Assembly (NCBI GenBank): GCA_024281675.1
Contig: JAMXAG010000001.1
Span: 310,001-374,000 of the forward strand
DNA from: Nitrosomonas sp.
Lineage (GTDB): Bacteria; Pseudomonadota; Gammaproteobacteria; Burkholderiales; Nitrosomonadaceae
Length of the DNA stretch: 64,000 nucleotides
Reading direction: 5' to 3'
The translations under genes and the position numbers were made by a program. Within the stretch, counting starts at the first letter, position 1. Each line of letters starts with the position of its first letter. Below the pieces are notes generated by a model. The model was not told where the DNA came from, made no database searches, and saw only the letters and a program-made list of their open reading frames with translations. This document shows positions 45,972 through 56,397 of this stretch, piece by piece.

Positions 45972-46787
45972 ATGAGAAGTAAATCGGTAGTAGCCCTGAC
46001 CGGGGTGTTCGCTCTCGCTTTGTACTCAAGCATGGCGGTAGGGTCTAAATATAATTTACCCGAGCCTCAGAGTGTCATTGCGAAAGATATCTATGATCAG
46101 CATATTATGCTGATGTGGATTTGTTTGGCTATTTTTGTTGCAGTGTTTGGAGTTATGTTTTATTCGATTCTGAAACACCGTAAGTCTCTAGGTTATAAAG
46201 CAGCAAATTTCCATCATAGTACCGTTGTGGAAATTATTTGGACTGCAATCCCAGTCGCTATTCTTGTTGTGATGGCTCTACCTGCAACGAAGACAGTCAT
46301 AGCGATGAAAGATACATCAAGTCCTGATATGACCATAAAGGCCACCGGTTATCAGTGGATGTGGGGTTATGACTACCTTCAAGGGGAAGGTGAGGGTATT
46401 AGTTTCTTTAGTAAACTGTCAACGCCTAAATCTCAAGTCGAAAATAAGGAACCCAAGGGTGAAAATTATTTGTTAGAAGTTGACAATCGCGTTGTGGTTC
46501 CAGTGGGTAAAAAAGTTCGTATTATTTTGACAGCAAATGATGTGCTTCATGCTTGGTGGGTACCTGCACTAGGCATTAAACAAGATGCTATTCCAGGTTT
46601 TATTCGTGACACTTGGTTCACGGCCGACAAGCCCGGTATCTATCGTGGTCAATGCGCTGAATTGTGTGGTAAGGATCACGGATTTATGCCGATTGTGGTG
46701 GAGGTGATGGAGGCAGGTGATTATACGAAATGGGTGAGTACCCAAAACACATCAGCAATTAAAACATCAATGCATGTGGAAAAATAG
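45972..46787 (+). CDS. ctaC: Cytochrome c oxidase subunit II
   Basis: The ATG at 45972 is preceded by GGGGG at a good distance; a GTG 12 bases upstream is less likely. The protein has a signal/anchor segment, two transmembrane helices (about 45-70 and 85-110, with VEIIWTAIPVAILVVMALPA), and a periplasmic CuA domain with HAWWVPALGIKQDAIPG and the ligand loop CAELCGKDHGFMP. It receives electrons from cytochrome c. No fused cytochrome c domain is present. It opens the oxidase cluster, and ctaD follows after 25 bases. Confidence 0.96.
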   Translation: MRSKSVVALTGVFALALYSSMAVGSKYNLPEPQSVIAKDIYDQHIMLMWICLAIFVAVFGVMFYSILKHRKSLGYKAANFHHSTVVEIIWTAIPVAILVVMALPATKTVIAMKDTSSPDMTIKATGYQWMWGYDYLQGEGEGISFFSKLSTPKSQVENKEPKGENYLLEVDNRVVVPVGKKVRIILTANDVLHAWWVPALGIKQDAIPGFIRDTWFTADKPGIYRGQCAELCGKDHGFMPIVVEVMEAGDYTKWVSTQNTSAIKTSMHVEK

Positions 46788-46812
46788 GTAATTAGGTTAA
46801 AAGGAGATAGCT

Positions 46813-48399
46813 ATGGCAGCAGTACACGGTGACGCACATAGTCACGGACACGATGATCATCATCCCAGTGGAATAATGCGTTGGGTTACTACGACTAACC
46901 ATAAAGATATTGGTACGATGTATTTATGGTTCAGTTTTACAATGTTTCTGGTGGGCGGTTTTCTGGCGATGGGAATTCGCGCAGAGTTATATCAACCAGG
47001 TATTCAAATACTGGAACCGGAATTATTTAATCAGTTTACAACGCTGCACGGATTGATTATGGTTTTTGGCGCAATTATGCCTGCATTTGTGGGGTTTGCT
47101 AACTGGCAAGTGCCCATGATGATTGGTGCTCCAGATATGGCATTTGCCCGGATGAATAACTGGAGTTTCTGGTTGTTGCCAGTAGCGGCGACATTGTTAG
47201 TTAGTTCTTTCTTCGTACCTGGTGGTGCAGCAGCAGGTGGGTGGACATTCTATCCACCGCTTTCTGTGCAGGGTGGCCTAGGAGTGGATCTGATGATATT
47301 TTCAGTACATATCTTAGGTGCTTCTTCGATCATGGGATCTATCAATATTATTACAACCATTTTGAATATGCGTGCACCTGGCATGACATTAATGAAAATG
47401 CCGATGTTTGTATGGACATGGTTGATCACCGCATATCTGTTAGTGTTGGTAATGCCTGTGCTGGCAGGAACCGTAACAATGTTGTTAACTGATCGACACT
47501 TCGGTACTAGTTTCTTTAATGCTGCAGGAGGTGGAGATCCAGTATTATTTCAGCATGTCTTCTGGTTCTTCGGACATCCTGAGGTTTATATTATGATATT
47601 GCCAGCGTTTGGGATCGTTTCGGAAATTATCCCAACGTTTTCGCGCAAACCCCTTTTTGGCTATTCATCGATGGTTTATGCGACCGCTTCAATTGCAATT
47701 TTATCTTGTGTCGTTTGGGCGCATCACATGTTTACAGCTGGCATGCCTACGGTAGGTCAATTGTTTTTTATGTACGCAACCATGTTAATTGCTGTGCCAA
47801 CGGGTGTTAAGGTATTCAACTGGACTGCTACGATGTGGCAAGGTTCGATGACATTTGAAACGCCTATGTTGTTTTCGATAGGATTTATATTCTTATTTGT
47901 GCTCGGTGGGTTTAGCGGTGTGATTTGCGCAATCGTGCCAATTGATATTCAAGTTCAAGATACCTATTATGTAATCGCGCATTTCCATTATGTGTTGGTA
48001 TCGGGCGCATTATTTGCATTATTTGCTGGTGCATATTACTGGATACCAAAATGGTCTGGTCGTATGTACAACGAAACATTGGGTAAATGGCATTTTTGGT
48101 TATCCATGTTCTTCTTTAACTTGACCTTCTTTGTACAGCACTTCTTGGGCTTGGCAGGTATGCCGCGTAGGATTCCTGATTACAATTTGCAATTTGCAGA
48201 TTTCAATATGGTTTCTAGCATTGGAGCATTTGGATTTGGTTTAACGCAGCTTCTTTTTCTCTATATTATGATTAGTTGTATTCGCAGTGGGGAAAAAGCG
48301 CCTCAAAAACCATGGGATGGCGCTACAACACTGGAATGGACACATTTGCCATCACCAGCACCTTATCACAGTTTTGAGAAACCACCTGTTGTGAACTAA
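46813..48399 (+). CDS. ctaD: Cytochrome c oxidase subunit I
   Basis: This 528-residue catalytic subunit has twelve membrane helices and the haem-copper ligands: H in TLHGLIMVF (haem a), HPEVYI and WAHHMF (CuB and the cross-linked Tyr), and HFHYVLV (haem a and a3 ligands). AAAGGAG precedes the ATG. It reduces oxygen to water and pumps protons. The N-terminal 20 residues are histidine-rich ([13 protein letters not shown]), which could bind metal. The aa3-type identity fits the ctaC-ctaD-ctaG-ctaE order. Confidence 0.97.
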   Translation: MAAVHGDAHSHGHDDHHPSGIMRWVTTTNHKDIGTMYLWFSFTMFLVGGFLAMGIRAELYQPGIQILEPELFNQFTTLHGLIMVFGAIMPAFVGFANWQVPMMIGAPDMAFARMNNWSFWLLPVAATLLVSSFFVPGGAAAGGWTFYPPLSVQGGLGVDLMIFSVHILGASSIMGSINIITTILNMRAPGMTLMKMPMFVWTWLITAYLLVLVMPVLAGTVTMLLTDRHFGTSFFNAAGGGDPVLFQHVFWFFGHPEVYIMILPAFGIVSEIIPTFSRKPLFGYSSMVYATASIAILSCVVWAHHMFTAGMPTVGQLFFMYATMLIAVPTGVKVFNWTATMWQGSMTFETPMLFSIGFIFLFVLGGFSGVICAIVPIDIQVQDTYYVIAHFHYVLVSGALFALFAGAYYWIPKWSGRMYNETLGKWHFWLSMFFFNLTFFVQHFLGLAGMPRRIPDYNLQFADFNMVSSIGAFGFGLTQLLFLYIMISCIRSGEKAPQKPWDGATTLEWTHLPSPAPYHSFEKPPVVN

Positions 48400-48422
48400 A
48401 GAGATAAGAAAGAGAAAAGGTA

Positions 48423-48548
48423 ATGATGTCACAAGAAACAGAAACAGAAACAGAAACGGGAAGAGGTCGTGGGAAGTATAAAACGGCGATCTTTTTGTTG
48501 ATTATGGTTGCAGCGATTTATTTGACGGTGATATTGAAAGAATGGTAA
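48423..48548 (+). CDS. Small single-helix protein in the oxidase cluster
   Basis: The 41-residue frame has a repeated ETETETET N-terminus followed by one hydrophobic helix (TAIFLLIMVAAIYLTVIL). Short membrane proteins sit in the same place between ctaD and ctaG in related bacteria and are probably assembly or subunit-IV-like proteins. It ends overlapping the ctaG start (ATGGTAA), so translation is coupled. GAGAAAAGG lies just upstream. Confidence 0.75.
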   Translation: MMSQETETETETGRGRGKYKTAIFLLIMVAAIYLTVILKEW

Positions 48549-49090
48549 GCAATACTGATACAAAAGCAAATAATTTGATGAAGAAAAAGTTGTTAATTTT
48601 CGCATTGATTATGTTTGTATTTGGTTTTGCGTTGGTACCGTTTTATGAGAAATTTTGTGAAGTGACCGGAGTGAATAATTTGCTGCAACCGGATGTTCGG
48701 GTTAAAGAAAATCGGGTGGATGAGGCGCGTTGGATAACTGTGGAGCTTGATGCCAATACGCGAGGTTTGCCATGGCAATTCAAACCACTTCAATCTAGTG
48801 TGAAGATTCATCCCGGTGAACCTGTCGATGTGATGTATGAAATTACTAATAATTCAGATCGCGAAATCAACGGGCAAGCAATACCGAGTTATAGTCCACG
48901 CAATCTGGAAAAATACTTGAAGAAATTTGAGTGTTTTTGTTTTACAAAACAGGTGCTAAAGCCAAATGAAACAAGGCAAATGCCGGTTCAGTTTGTTATT
49001 GAACCGGATTTGCCTCCAGAGATACACACGGTAACGATCTCTTATACTTTTTTTGAATTGCCGGATGGCGCTAGTGCAATTAGAAAATGA
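48542..49090 (+). CDS. ctaG: Cytochrome c oxidase assembly protein (Cox11-like)
   Basis: The protein delivers copper to the CuB site of subunit I. It has one membrane helix (about 17-35), then a periplasmic immunoglobulin-like domain with the copper motif CFCF in FECFCFTKQ and the AIPSYSPRNLEKYLKK block. Length 182 is usual. A second in-frame ATG (MKKKLLIF) 13 codons in could be the true start, but the overlap with the small gene favours the first. Confidence 0.95.
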   Translation: MVSNTDTKANNLMKKKLLIFALIMFVFGFALVPFYEKFCEVTGVNNLLQPDVRVKENRVDEARWITVELDANTRGLPWQFKPLQSSVKIHPGEPVDVMYEITNNSDREINGQAIPSYSPRNLEKYLKKFECFCFTKQVLKPNETRQMPVQFVIEPDLPPEIHTVTISYTFFELPDGASAIRK

Positions 49091-49302
49091 CGAATAATAA
49101 TATTGAGCAGAAGAAAAAAAAGATAGATATCTGGAAAATCGCTAAAGCTGTAATGTTCGCTTTTATGGGCATCAGAAAAAAAAGCGACCTGGAATCTGAT
49201 GCAGAATCATTGACTCCTGCGCAAGTTATTATTGGTGGAATTATTGGGGCTATATTGTTTGTTTTGTGTGTAATGCTGGTAGTTAGATTGGTTGTTAGTT
49301 AG
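49087..49302 (+). CDS. DUF2970 family protein
   Basis: The 71-residue protein has a charged N-terminus, a segment AKAVMFAFMGIRKKSDLE, then one membrane helix. DUF2970 proteins occur between ctaG and ctaE in betaproteobacteria and probably help oxidase assembly. Its ATG overlaps the ctaG stop (ATGA), so translation is coupled. Confidence 0.9.
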   Translation: MTNNNIEQKKKKIDIWKIAKAVMFAFMGIRKKSDLESDAESLTPAQVIIGGIIGAILFVLCVMLVVRLVVS

Positions 49303-49336
49303 AAATTGAATAATCATAAGTAGGAGGAGATAAAGA

Positions 49337-50200
49337 ATGAGTCACGAATCTGGACATGGGCATTATTTCGTTCCAGCTCCATCGATGTATCCAATCATTG
49401 GATCAACAGCAATCTTATTCATGGGATCAGGTGCAGCATTAACTATGAATAAGATGGAGTTAGGATACGGATTGTTAGCAATAGGTTTTGCTATTCTGAT
49501 TTATATGTTGTTTGGTTGGTTTGGAACAGTAGCCAGAGAAAGTGAAGCCGGGAAATATGGTGAGCAAGTGGATCTTTCTTTCCGCTGGGGAATGAGTTGG
49601 TTCATTTTTACCGAAGTAATGTTTTTCTGTGCGTTCTTTGGCGCGTTATGGTACATGCGTAACTTGTCCATACCTTGGCTAGCAGAAGAAAGCACAGTAT
49701 TAGGCAATTCATTTTGGGCTGCATATAATGGTATTTGGCCAACTGCAGGCCCAGGAACGCATGCTGAATTTACATCAATGGGCGCATGGGGGTTGCCAGC
49801 TTTTAATACATTCTTGCTGTTGACTTCAGGTGTAACCGTTACTTATGCACATTGGGCTTTGAAAAAGAATGACCGTGCAGGACTTAAAAAATGGTTATTA
49901 GCTACTGTATTTCTTGGCGCACTGTTTATTGCATGCCAAGCATATGAATACGTACACGCTTATAATGATTTGAATCTGAAACTGACAACAGGGGCTTATG
50001 GTTCAACTTTTTTCATGTTGACTGGCTTTCATGGATTCCATGTAACAATTGGTACTATCATGTTAACAGTAATTTATTTTCGGAGTGCTGCTGGTCATTT
50101 TACGCCAGAACATCATTTTGGATTTGAAGGTGTGGCATGGTACTGGCACTTTGTTGACGTGGTATGGCTAGGATTATTTATTTTTGTGTATTTAATGTAG
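49337..50200 (+). CDS. ctaE: Cytochrome c oxidase subunit III
   Basis: The 287-residue protein has seven transmembrane helices with the typical FRWGMSWFIFTEVMFFCAFF, GVTVTYAHWALKK, and C-terminal GFHGFHVTIGTIML and WYWHFVDVVWLGLF blocks. AGGAGG precedes the ATG. It stabilises the catalytic core and supports proton uptake. A 200-base gap containing a long inverted repeat follows. Confidence 0.96.
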   Translation: MSHESGHGHYFVPAPSMYPIIGSTAILFMGSGAALTMNKMELGYGLLAIGFAILIYMLFGWFGTVARESEAGKYGEQVDLSFRWGMSWFIFTEVMFFCAFFGALWYMRNLSIPWLAEESTVLGNSFWAAYNGIWPTAGPGTHAEFTSMGAWGLPAFNTFLLLTSGVTVTYAHWALKKNDRAGLKKWLLATVFLGALFIACQAYEYVHAYNDLNLKLTTGAYGSTFFMLTGFHGFHVTIGTIMLTVIYFRSAAGHFTPEHHFGFEGVAWYWHFVDVVWLGLFIFVYLM

Positions 50201-50208
50201 TCCATAAG

Positions 50209-50282
50209 AATTCCAGTTCTTACACCATCTCTTTCTGTAAGATTCTTAAAAGAATGGCAGTTTTAATGTGAGAACTGGAATT
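50209..50282. repeat. Long inverted repeat between ctaE and the SURF1 gene
   Basis: AATTCCAGTTCT (50209-50220) and AGAACTGGAATT (50271-50282) are perfect complements; ATTCTTAAAAGAAT lies inside. The structure could end or process the ctaE transcript. Confidence 0.5.
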
Positions 50283-50402
50283 AAAAGAAGGTGGTATAGT
50301 AAAAAAGCCTGGGGGAAATTAGTAGTCTCGTATGAAATTTGCACTTAAATAATACTGTTTCTTATAAATGGTTTTTGCGATATCACTAATGAGCGGACTA
50401 GA

Positions 50403-51137
50403 ATGAGTATATTGGGATATCGTTTTGAGCCAAAAATTTGGGCAATTATCCTGATGGTTGTTTTTGTTTTAATTTTTAGTTCTTTAGGACGATGGCAGCT
50501 AAATCGGGCGGAAGAAAAGACAACAAAATATGAACAAATTCAGCTGTACACAAAACAATCCCCAATAAATTTGCCGACAGTATTAGTTAAACTCAAAGAT
50601 TTTGAATACCGCGAAGTTGAGATACGTGGCGAATTTGCGAATGATAAAACTATATTATTAGATAATAAAACTTATCAACGCCGCGCTGGATATCATGTTA
50701 TAACGCCGATTAAAATTTCAAATAGTACATTATATGTTCCCATAAACAGAGGCTGGATTGAATTGGGCAAAGATAGATTAACTTTGCCAAAGATACAACC
50801 TATTGAGGGCGAGGTTACATTAATCGGAATGGTGATATCGCCAGAAATAAGAGCTTTGACGCTTGCAGAAGAATTTGTTAGGGGAATAGTTTGGGATAAA
50901 TTTGATCTGCAACGTTATCAGGATGAAACAGGATTGAATATGCAACCAATTTTAGTGTTGCAGAAGAATGATATAAATGACGGCTTATTGAGAGATTGGG
51001 ATAAACCAGATTCTGGAGCGAGTAAAAATATCGGCTACGCGATTCAGTGGTTTTCATTGGCTATTGCAACATTAATTATTTTTATAGTACTGAATGTCAA
51101 ACGAAGTTATACAAAGAGCGAAATCAAATCGTCGTAA
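50403..51137 (+). CDS. SURF1-family oxidase assembly protein
   Basis: The 244-residue protein has two terminal membrane helices, FSSLGRWQLNRAEEKT near the N-terminus, VEIRGEF, RRAGYHVITPI and VPINRGWI, as in SURF1. It helps insert haem a into subunit I. It overlaps the next gene by 44 bases, so the two are co-translated. Confidence 0.92.
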   Translation: MSILGYRFEPKIWAIILMVVFVLIFSSLGRWQLNRAEEKTTKYEQIQLYTKQSPINLPTVLVKLKDFEYREVEIRGEFANDKTILLDNKTYQRRAGYHVITPIKISNSTLYVPINRGWIELGKDRLTLPKIQPIEGEVTLIGMVISPEIRALTLAEEFVRGIVWDKFDLQRYQDETGLNMQPILVLQKNDINDGLLRDWDKPDSGASKNIGYAIQWFSLAIATLIIFIVLNVKRSYTKSEIKSS

Positions 51138-51681
51138 GTTTTTATTGCTGCTTGCTTTAATGAGTGCGCCAATATTGATATCTTATGCTTTATTCTTTAT
51201 AGATTATAGACCACAAAGTAAGCATTATGGGGATTTGATACCCATCGTTAAGGTTTCTGGAAAAGGAACAAACGTGGCTGATAATACGATTATTCGCATG
51301 AAGGATTTACATGGAAAATGGGTTTTGCTGACAGTAGATTCTGGTAATTGTGATGAAATCTGTAAAAATAAACTATATTTTATGCGGCAAGTTCGCATGG
51401 TTCAAGGCAAGGAAAAGCACCGTATTGAGAGGCTTTTTCTCGTTAATGACAAAATCCAACCCGATTCAGAATTGGTGAAGCAGTATGAAGGAACCTATTT
51501 TGTGAACGCTGCAGAAAGTGAAATTCTTGATTTGATAGAAACCAAAGATGTGCAAACGAAGCATATCTATCTGATCGACCCAATAGGCAATCTAATGATG
51601 AGGTTTCCAGAGAATATCGATGGTACCAAAATGGGTCACGATATTAAGCGGTTATTACATGTATCACAGCTGGAACACTAA
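51094..51681 (+). CDS. SCO-like membrane-anchored oxidase assembly protein
   Basis: The 195-residue protein has one N-terminal membrane helix and a thioredoxin-like periplasmic domain. It keeps the CxxxC pair (GNCDEIC) used by SCO proteins for copper delivery to CuA, and a later histidine in KMGHDIKRL; redox chemistry is therefore plausible. Relatives at this position (between SURF1 and ctaA/ctaB) are common in betaproteobacteria. It overlaps the SURF1 gene by 44 bases. Confidence 0.8.
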   Translation: MSNEVIQRAKSNRRKFLLLLALMSAPILISYALFFIDYRPQSKHYGDLIPIVKVSGKGTNVADNTIIRMKDLHGKWVLLTVDSGNCDEICKNKLYFMRQVRMVQGKEKHRIERLFLVNDKIQPDSELVKQYEGTYFVNAAESEILDLIETKDVQTKHIYLIDPIGNLMMRFPENIDGTKMGHDIKRLLHVSQLEH

Positions 51682-51767
51682 ACTAAAATTCAGCTGGATC
51701 TTTATTTAGAATTGAATTTAATCAAGTAGAGCGTTTTACTTGAAACGGACAAAGGAGATCAACAGCA

Positions 51768-52661
51768 ATGGCAACAAGTATTACTTGGCATGATACTGCA
51801 ACTCGTATCAATCAATTTTATCGATTAACAAAACCACGTGTTGTATCTCTAATTGTTTTCACCGCTGTAATTGGAATGTTTTTGGCGGTACCAGGTGCAG
51901 TTCCATTAGACACGTTATTTTTAGGGACTATCGGAATAGCTTTGGTTGCTGGTGCTGCCGCCGCATTAAACTGCTTAGTAGAACAAAAAATGGATGCTGT
52001 GATGGCAAGAACGAAAGGTAGACCGTTGCCTCTTGGAAAAGTGAGTGTTCCTGAAACACTATTTTTCTTGATGCTAGTTGGCGGTACGGGGCTTTTTATT
52101 TTATATCACTGGATCAATGAATTGACGATGTGGCTGACTCTTGCGACTTTTGTAGGTTATGCCATTATTTATACCGTTATTCTGAAACCCTTGACACCTC
52201 AGAATATCGTTATTGGCGGGGCATCTGGAGCTATGCCACCTGTGTTAGGCTGGACAGCGGTTACCGGAGAGATTACGAGTGATGCGCTGCTTCTATTTTT
52301 AATTATATTTGCATGGACGCCGCCACATTTCTGGGCTCTAGCGTTGTACAGAAAGAAAGAATACGCTTCTATTGGTATGCCAATGCTTCCAGTTACACAT
52401 GGTGATCAGTTTACACGGTTACATGTTTTATTATATACAGTGATTTTGTGTATTGTGACCGTTCTTCCTTACATTACCCAAATGAGCGGTTTGATTTATC
52501 TGGTTGGTTCTACTGCCTTAAATGTAGTATTTATGTATTATGCGATTGAGATCTATCGCAACTACAGCGATCAATTGGCACGGAATGCATTCCGCTACTC
52601 GATCCTTTATTTGGCTCTTTTGTTCGTGGCGCTGTTAGTTGACCATTATTACTTTTTCTAA
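51768..52661 (+). CDS. ctaB: Protoheme IX farnesyltransferase
   Basis: The 297-residue UbiA-family enzyme makes haem O from haem B. It has the two Asp-rich loops ([20 protein letters not shown] and the DxxxxD-like segment following [14 protein letters not shown]) and seven to nine membrane helices. AAAGGAG lies before the ATG. The haem A synthase gene (ctaA) that usually accompanies it is not here. It ends the oxidase cluster. Confidence 0.96.
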   Translation: MATSITWHDTATRINQFYRLTKPRVVSLIVFTAVIGMFLAVPGAVPLDTLFLGTIGIALVAGAAAALNCLVEQKMDAVMARTKGRPLPLGKVSVPETLFFLMLVGGTGLFILYHWINELTMWLTLATFVGYAIIYTVILKPLTPQNIVIGGASGAMPPVLGWTAVTGEITSDALLLFLIIFAWTPPHFWALALYRKKEYASIGMPMLPVTHGDQFTRLHVLLYTVILCIVTVLPYITQMSGLIYLVGSTALNVVFMYYAIEIYRNYSDQLARNAFRYSILYLALLFVALLVDHYYFF

Positions 52662-52700
52662 TAATTAGCAACATCAGACTATTATTAATTGAACTACCAT

Positions 52701-52737
52701 TTGTAATAGCATAACTAGAGGTATTATGCTATTACAA
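52701..52737. terminator. Hairpin between convergent ctaB and glcD-like genes
   Basis: TTGTAATAGCATAA and TTATGCTATTACAA form a perfect 14-bp stem with a 9-base loop. The T-tract is poor, but the position between two converging genes suits a bidirectional terminator. Confidence 0.6.
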
Positions 52738-52769
52738 GTAGATTTATGATTTCACAGTGTTTCCTGCAA

Positions 52770-54143
52770 CTAATTTTGAGGAAATAATTTACCTGGATTT
52801 AGAATGTTAGCAGGATCAAAAACCTTCTTGATTCCTTTCATTAAGTCTAAAGTCGCAAAATCAATCTCTTTAGTGATAAAGGCTCGTTTTTCACTTCCGA
52901 TACCATGTTCACCCGATAGGGTGCCACGTAACTTAATTACTAAATTAAAAATTTCATCAAGACAACATGCAGCACGACTAACTTCGTCAGGATCATCAGG
53001 ATTTATTAAGAGATTAACGTGAATATTACCGTTTCCGGCATGGCCAAAATTGACATTGTTGATTTTGTAATGAGTGCTCAGCTGTGTAACATTATCTAAA
53101 AATTGCGGTAGCGTATTAACGGGAACGACAACGTCCTCATTGATTTTTTTCGGGGCAATTTCACGCAGCAAAGGAGACAAAGCTTTACGAGCTTTCCATA
53201 GGTTTGCAATGTCGTCTGTTCGCGTAGCCGAAATCAATCCATCATTTTGGCATGCTTTAATGATCGCGCAAATTGAATCCGGGACGTCAATATGTGAACC
53301 ATCGACTTCAATCATTAACATAGCACGGCTCTCTTTCGGCAACATCTCAGGATAGTGATGGCGAATTAAATCTAATGATCTGGCATCAAGAAATTCAAGG
53401 GCACTCGGTAGTTGAGATAATGCCATAATATTGACTATAGCAGTTGTACAACTGGATAAGTGGCTAAAGTGTGCGGTAATTCCAGCGATAAGCGAAGGTA
53501 ATGCTGACAGCTTAAGTGTTGCTTCAGTAATTACTGCCAAAGTGCCTTCTGAACCGATCAATAGCCGGGTCAAATCATATCCGACGACACCTTTTGTCGT
53601 GTAACAGCCTGTGGTAATGAGTTGACCAGAGCCTGTTATTGCTTTTAAACCCAAAACATGTTCCCGGGTGGTGCCATACTTCACGGCATGCGGCCCGCCT
53701 GCGCCAGTAGCAATATTTCCACCAACAGTTGAGAATGCGGCACTGGAAGGATCAGGTGGCCAAAAAAAACCATGAGGTTTAGCAGCGTTTTGAACGCTTT
53801 GATTAAGCACACCTGGTTCGGTAACAATGACACGATTGGCTGGATCGACGGAAATAATGTTAAGCATGCGTTCCATGGATAAAGCAATGCCGCCTTGCTC
53901 GGGCAAACTTCCTCCCGCTGTACCAGTACCTCTTCCACGGGGAATGAGCGGTACTTGATGATAATTGCACAGTGTAATGGTGCGTTGTACTTCTTTACTT
54001 GTTAAAGGAAATACAACAGCGTCGGGTGGAAAAATTTTCCGGCTGTTGTCATAAGCGTATGCATAACAGTCAGTAGGATCGCTATAAAAACGTTCGGGCG
54101 GGAAAATATCCTGCAATGCGGTAATTAATTCTGCAGACAGCAT
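52770..54143 (-). CDS. GlcD-like FAD-linked oxidase (glycolate or D-lactate dehydrogenase type)
   Basis: The protein has the FAD-binding PCMH domain with PRGRGTGTAGGSLPEQGG and the C-terminal FAD-oxidase domain with NFGHAGNGNIHVNLL and GTLSGEHGIGSEKR. I choose the ATG at 54143 (457 residues); an upstream TTG immediately after the dolP-like stop is possible. It oxidises a 2-hydroxyacid such as glycolate or D-lactate, passing electrons to an unidentified partner. No glcE or glcF genes are adjacent. A glycolate role would fit with gph, but it is inference. Confidence 0.88.
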   Translation of the reverse strand: MLSAELITALQDIFPPERFYSDPTDCYAYAYDNSRKIFPPDAVVFPLTSKEVQRTITLCNYHQVPLIPRGRGTGTAGGSLPEQGGIALSMERMLNIISVDPANRVIVTEPGVLNQSVQNAAKPHGFFWPPDPSSAAFSTVGGNIATGAGGPHAVKYGTTREHVLGLKAITGSGQLITTGCYTTKGVVGYDLTRLLIGSEGTLAVITEATLKLSALPSLIAGITAHFSHLSSCTTAIVNIMALSQLPSALEFLDARSLDLIRHHYPEMLPKESRAMLMIEVDGSHIDVPDSICAIIKACQNDGLISATRTDDIANLWKARKALSPLLREIAPKKINEDVVVPVNTLPQFLDNVTQLSTHYKINNVNFGHAGNGNIHVNLLINPDDPDEVSRAACCLDEIFNLVIKLRGTLSGEHGIGSEKRAFITKEIDFATLDLMKGIKKVFDPANILNPGKLFPQN

Positions 54144-54164
54144 GAATGAATATCGTTGTAACAA

Positions 54165-54743
54165 TCAGTTGATATACTCGAACACCTTGACAACTTTCCT
54201 TACACCAGAAGTTCCACTCGCAATTTGGGCTGCATTATCTCCTTCTTGACGGGTGACCATTCCCATCAGATAGACCACTGCATTTTCCGAAACGATTTTG
54301 ACGTGATTGATTTGAAATTTACGCTCTGTAAGAAATCGTGTTTTTACTTTGGAAGTTAATAATGTATCGTTGCTTCGTGATGCTAATGAGGTAGCATTCG
54401 CAACAGCGATTTCATTGTAAATCTTTCGGACATTATCCACGCCCATAATTAATTTCTCGATATCGGCTTTAATTTCTGCGGTAGGTGCTTCTCCCGTTAA
54501 TAAAACCAATCGGTTATAGCTGGTAACATTGATATGCACATTACTGCCAAATTGCTGAGTGATACGTTTTGAGCTTTTTAGTTCAATGCCTTCGTCCTCA
54601 ATGAACATGCCGCTCGTTCTGCGATCTTCTGAAATATACGCCCCCGTTCCTGCTGCGGTACCTATTGCGAACATTGGAACACATCCGATCAAAGAAGGGA
54701 GAATTACAAGAAAAGATAGCCAGGAAAAATTAAGATGTTTCAT
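54165..54743 (-). CDS. BON-domain outer-membrane lipoprotein (DolP/YraP-like)
   Basis: The 192-residue protein has a lipobox LIGC at residues 18-21 and two BON domains (about 55-125 and 128-190), with RLVLLTGEAPTAEIKADIEKL and VVYLMGMVTRQEGDNAAQIA, each ending in the GV..V turn. DolP-like proteins bind phospholipids and support outer-membrane integrity. Its stop directly abuts the upstream end of the following oxidase gene. Confidence 0.9.
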   Translation of the reverse strand: MKHLNFSWLSFLVILPSLIGCVPMFAIGTAAGTGAYISEDRRTSGMFIEDEGIELKSSKRITQQFGSNVHINVTSYNRLVLLTGEAPTAEIKADIEKLIMGVDNVRKIYNEIAVANATSLASRSNDTLLTSKVKTRFLTERKFQINHVKIVSENAVVYLMGMVTRQEGDNAAQIASGTSGVRKVVKVFEYIN

Positions 54744-54884
54744 TTAATTAAAAACTCCTCAGAAAGCAAAATTTTAAATAAGATAATACAGTAAAATAGC
54801 CTGTCAACGAGAATTCAATCGCATAAAATGGCAAATACTAAAGCATACTTTGGTTAACTTGATAAACAAACGAGGATGTTAATA

Positions 54885-55355
54885 GTGCAAGCTGAACATT
54901 ATGCAAATAAGTTTGAAAATTCATCACCTGTATTAGGTGTTGCCGTAGGTGAAACTCGCTATCTAATACCGATGAGCGAAGTCAGCGAAGTAATCGATAT
55001 GTCAAAAGTAGTTGCTGTTCCTCTGACGCAATCTTGGTTCTTGGGTTTAACTAATATACGCGGAAATCTATATGGCGTTACTGATTTGGGCGCTTATCTT
55101 GGTGACGGAGCAACACTTTTTAATTTAAAGTCACGAATCCTGCTGACTTCACTCGATAAAAAATTATCCGGTGGTTTTGTGGTGGATAGTATGCTGGGTA
55201 TTCGGGAGCAGTCTGAATTTACTTTGTTGGAAGAAAATAAAAAAATGAAAGAGACTATGCGCAGACAATATAGGGATACTGAAGAACGTATTTGGGAGGA
55301 GTTAAGTTTGTTTGCATTGATGCGTGAAGAGAAATTTCTGCAAATCGCTTTGTAG
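54885..55355 (+). CDS. CheW/PilI-like chemotaxis adaptor
   Basis: The protein is a CheW-domain adaptor: LGVAVGETRYLIPMSEVSEVI, LTNIRGNLYGVTDLGAYLG and GGFVVDSMLGIRE are the expected strands. I choose the GTG at 54885, because GAGG lies 9 bases before it; an ATG 9 bases upstream has no room for that site. About 156 residues. Single CheW proteins like this (PilI) couple receptors to the twitching-motility kinase ChpA/PilL, but no pil genes are nearby. Confidence 0.85.
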   Translation: MQAEHYANKFENSSPVLGVAVGETRYLIPMSEVSEVIDMSKVVAVPLTQSWFLGLTNIRGNLYGVTDLGAYLGDGATLFNLKSRILLTSLDKKLSGGFVVDSMLGIREQSEFTLLEENKKMKETMRRQYRDTEERIWEELSLFALMREEKFLQIAL

Positions 55356-55399
55356 CGAATGTACTCTAAACTATTGAAGTAAGGCGCAAGATTTTATGA

Positions 55400-56317
<918 letters not shown>

Positions 56318-56397
56318 GGAAGTGTCGGATAAGTTACGATGTTCGATGATTTTTTGTGGTGTTCTTAATAATTGATTGGGAACCAAAAAATGAAAGA

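Noticed and set aside
48542-48580. Start of ctaG at the internal ATG (MKKKLLIF)
   Set aside because: The first ATG overlaps the stop of the small upstream gene, a common coupling arrangement; the internal one remains possible.
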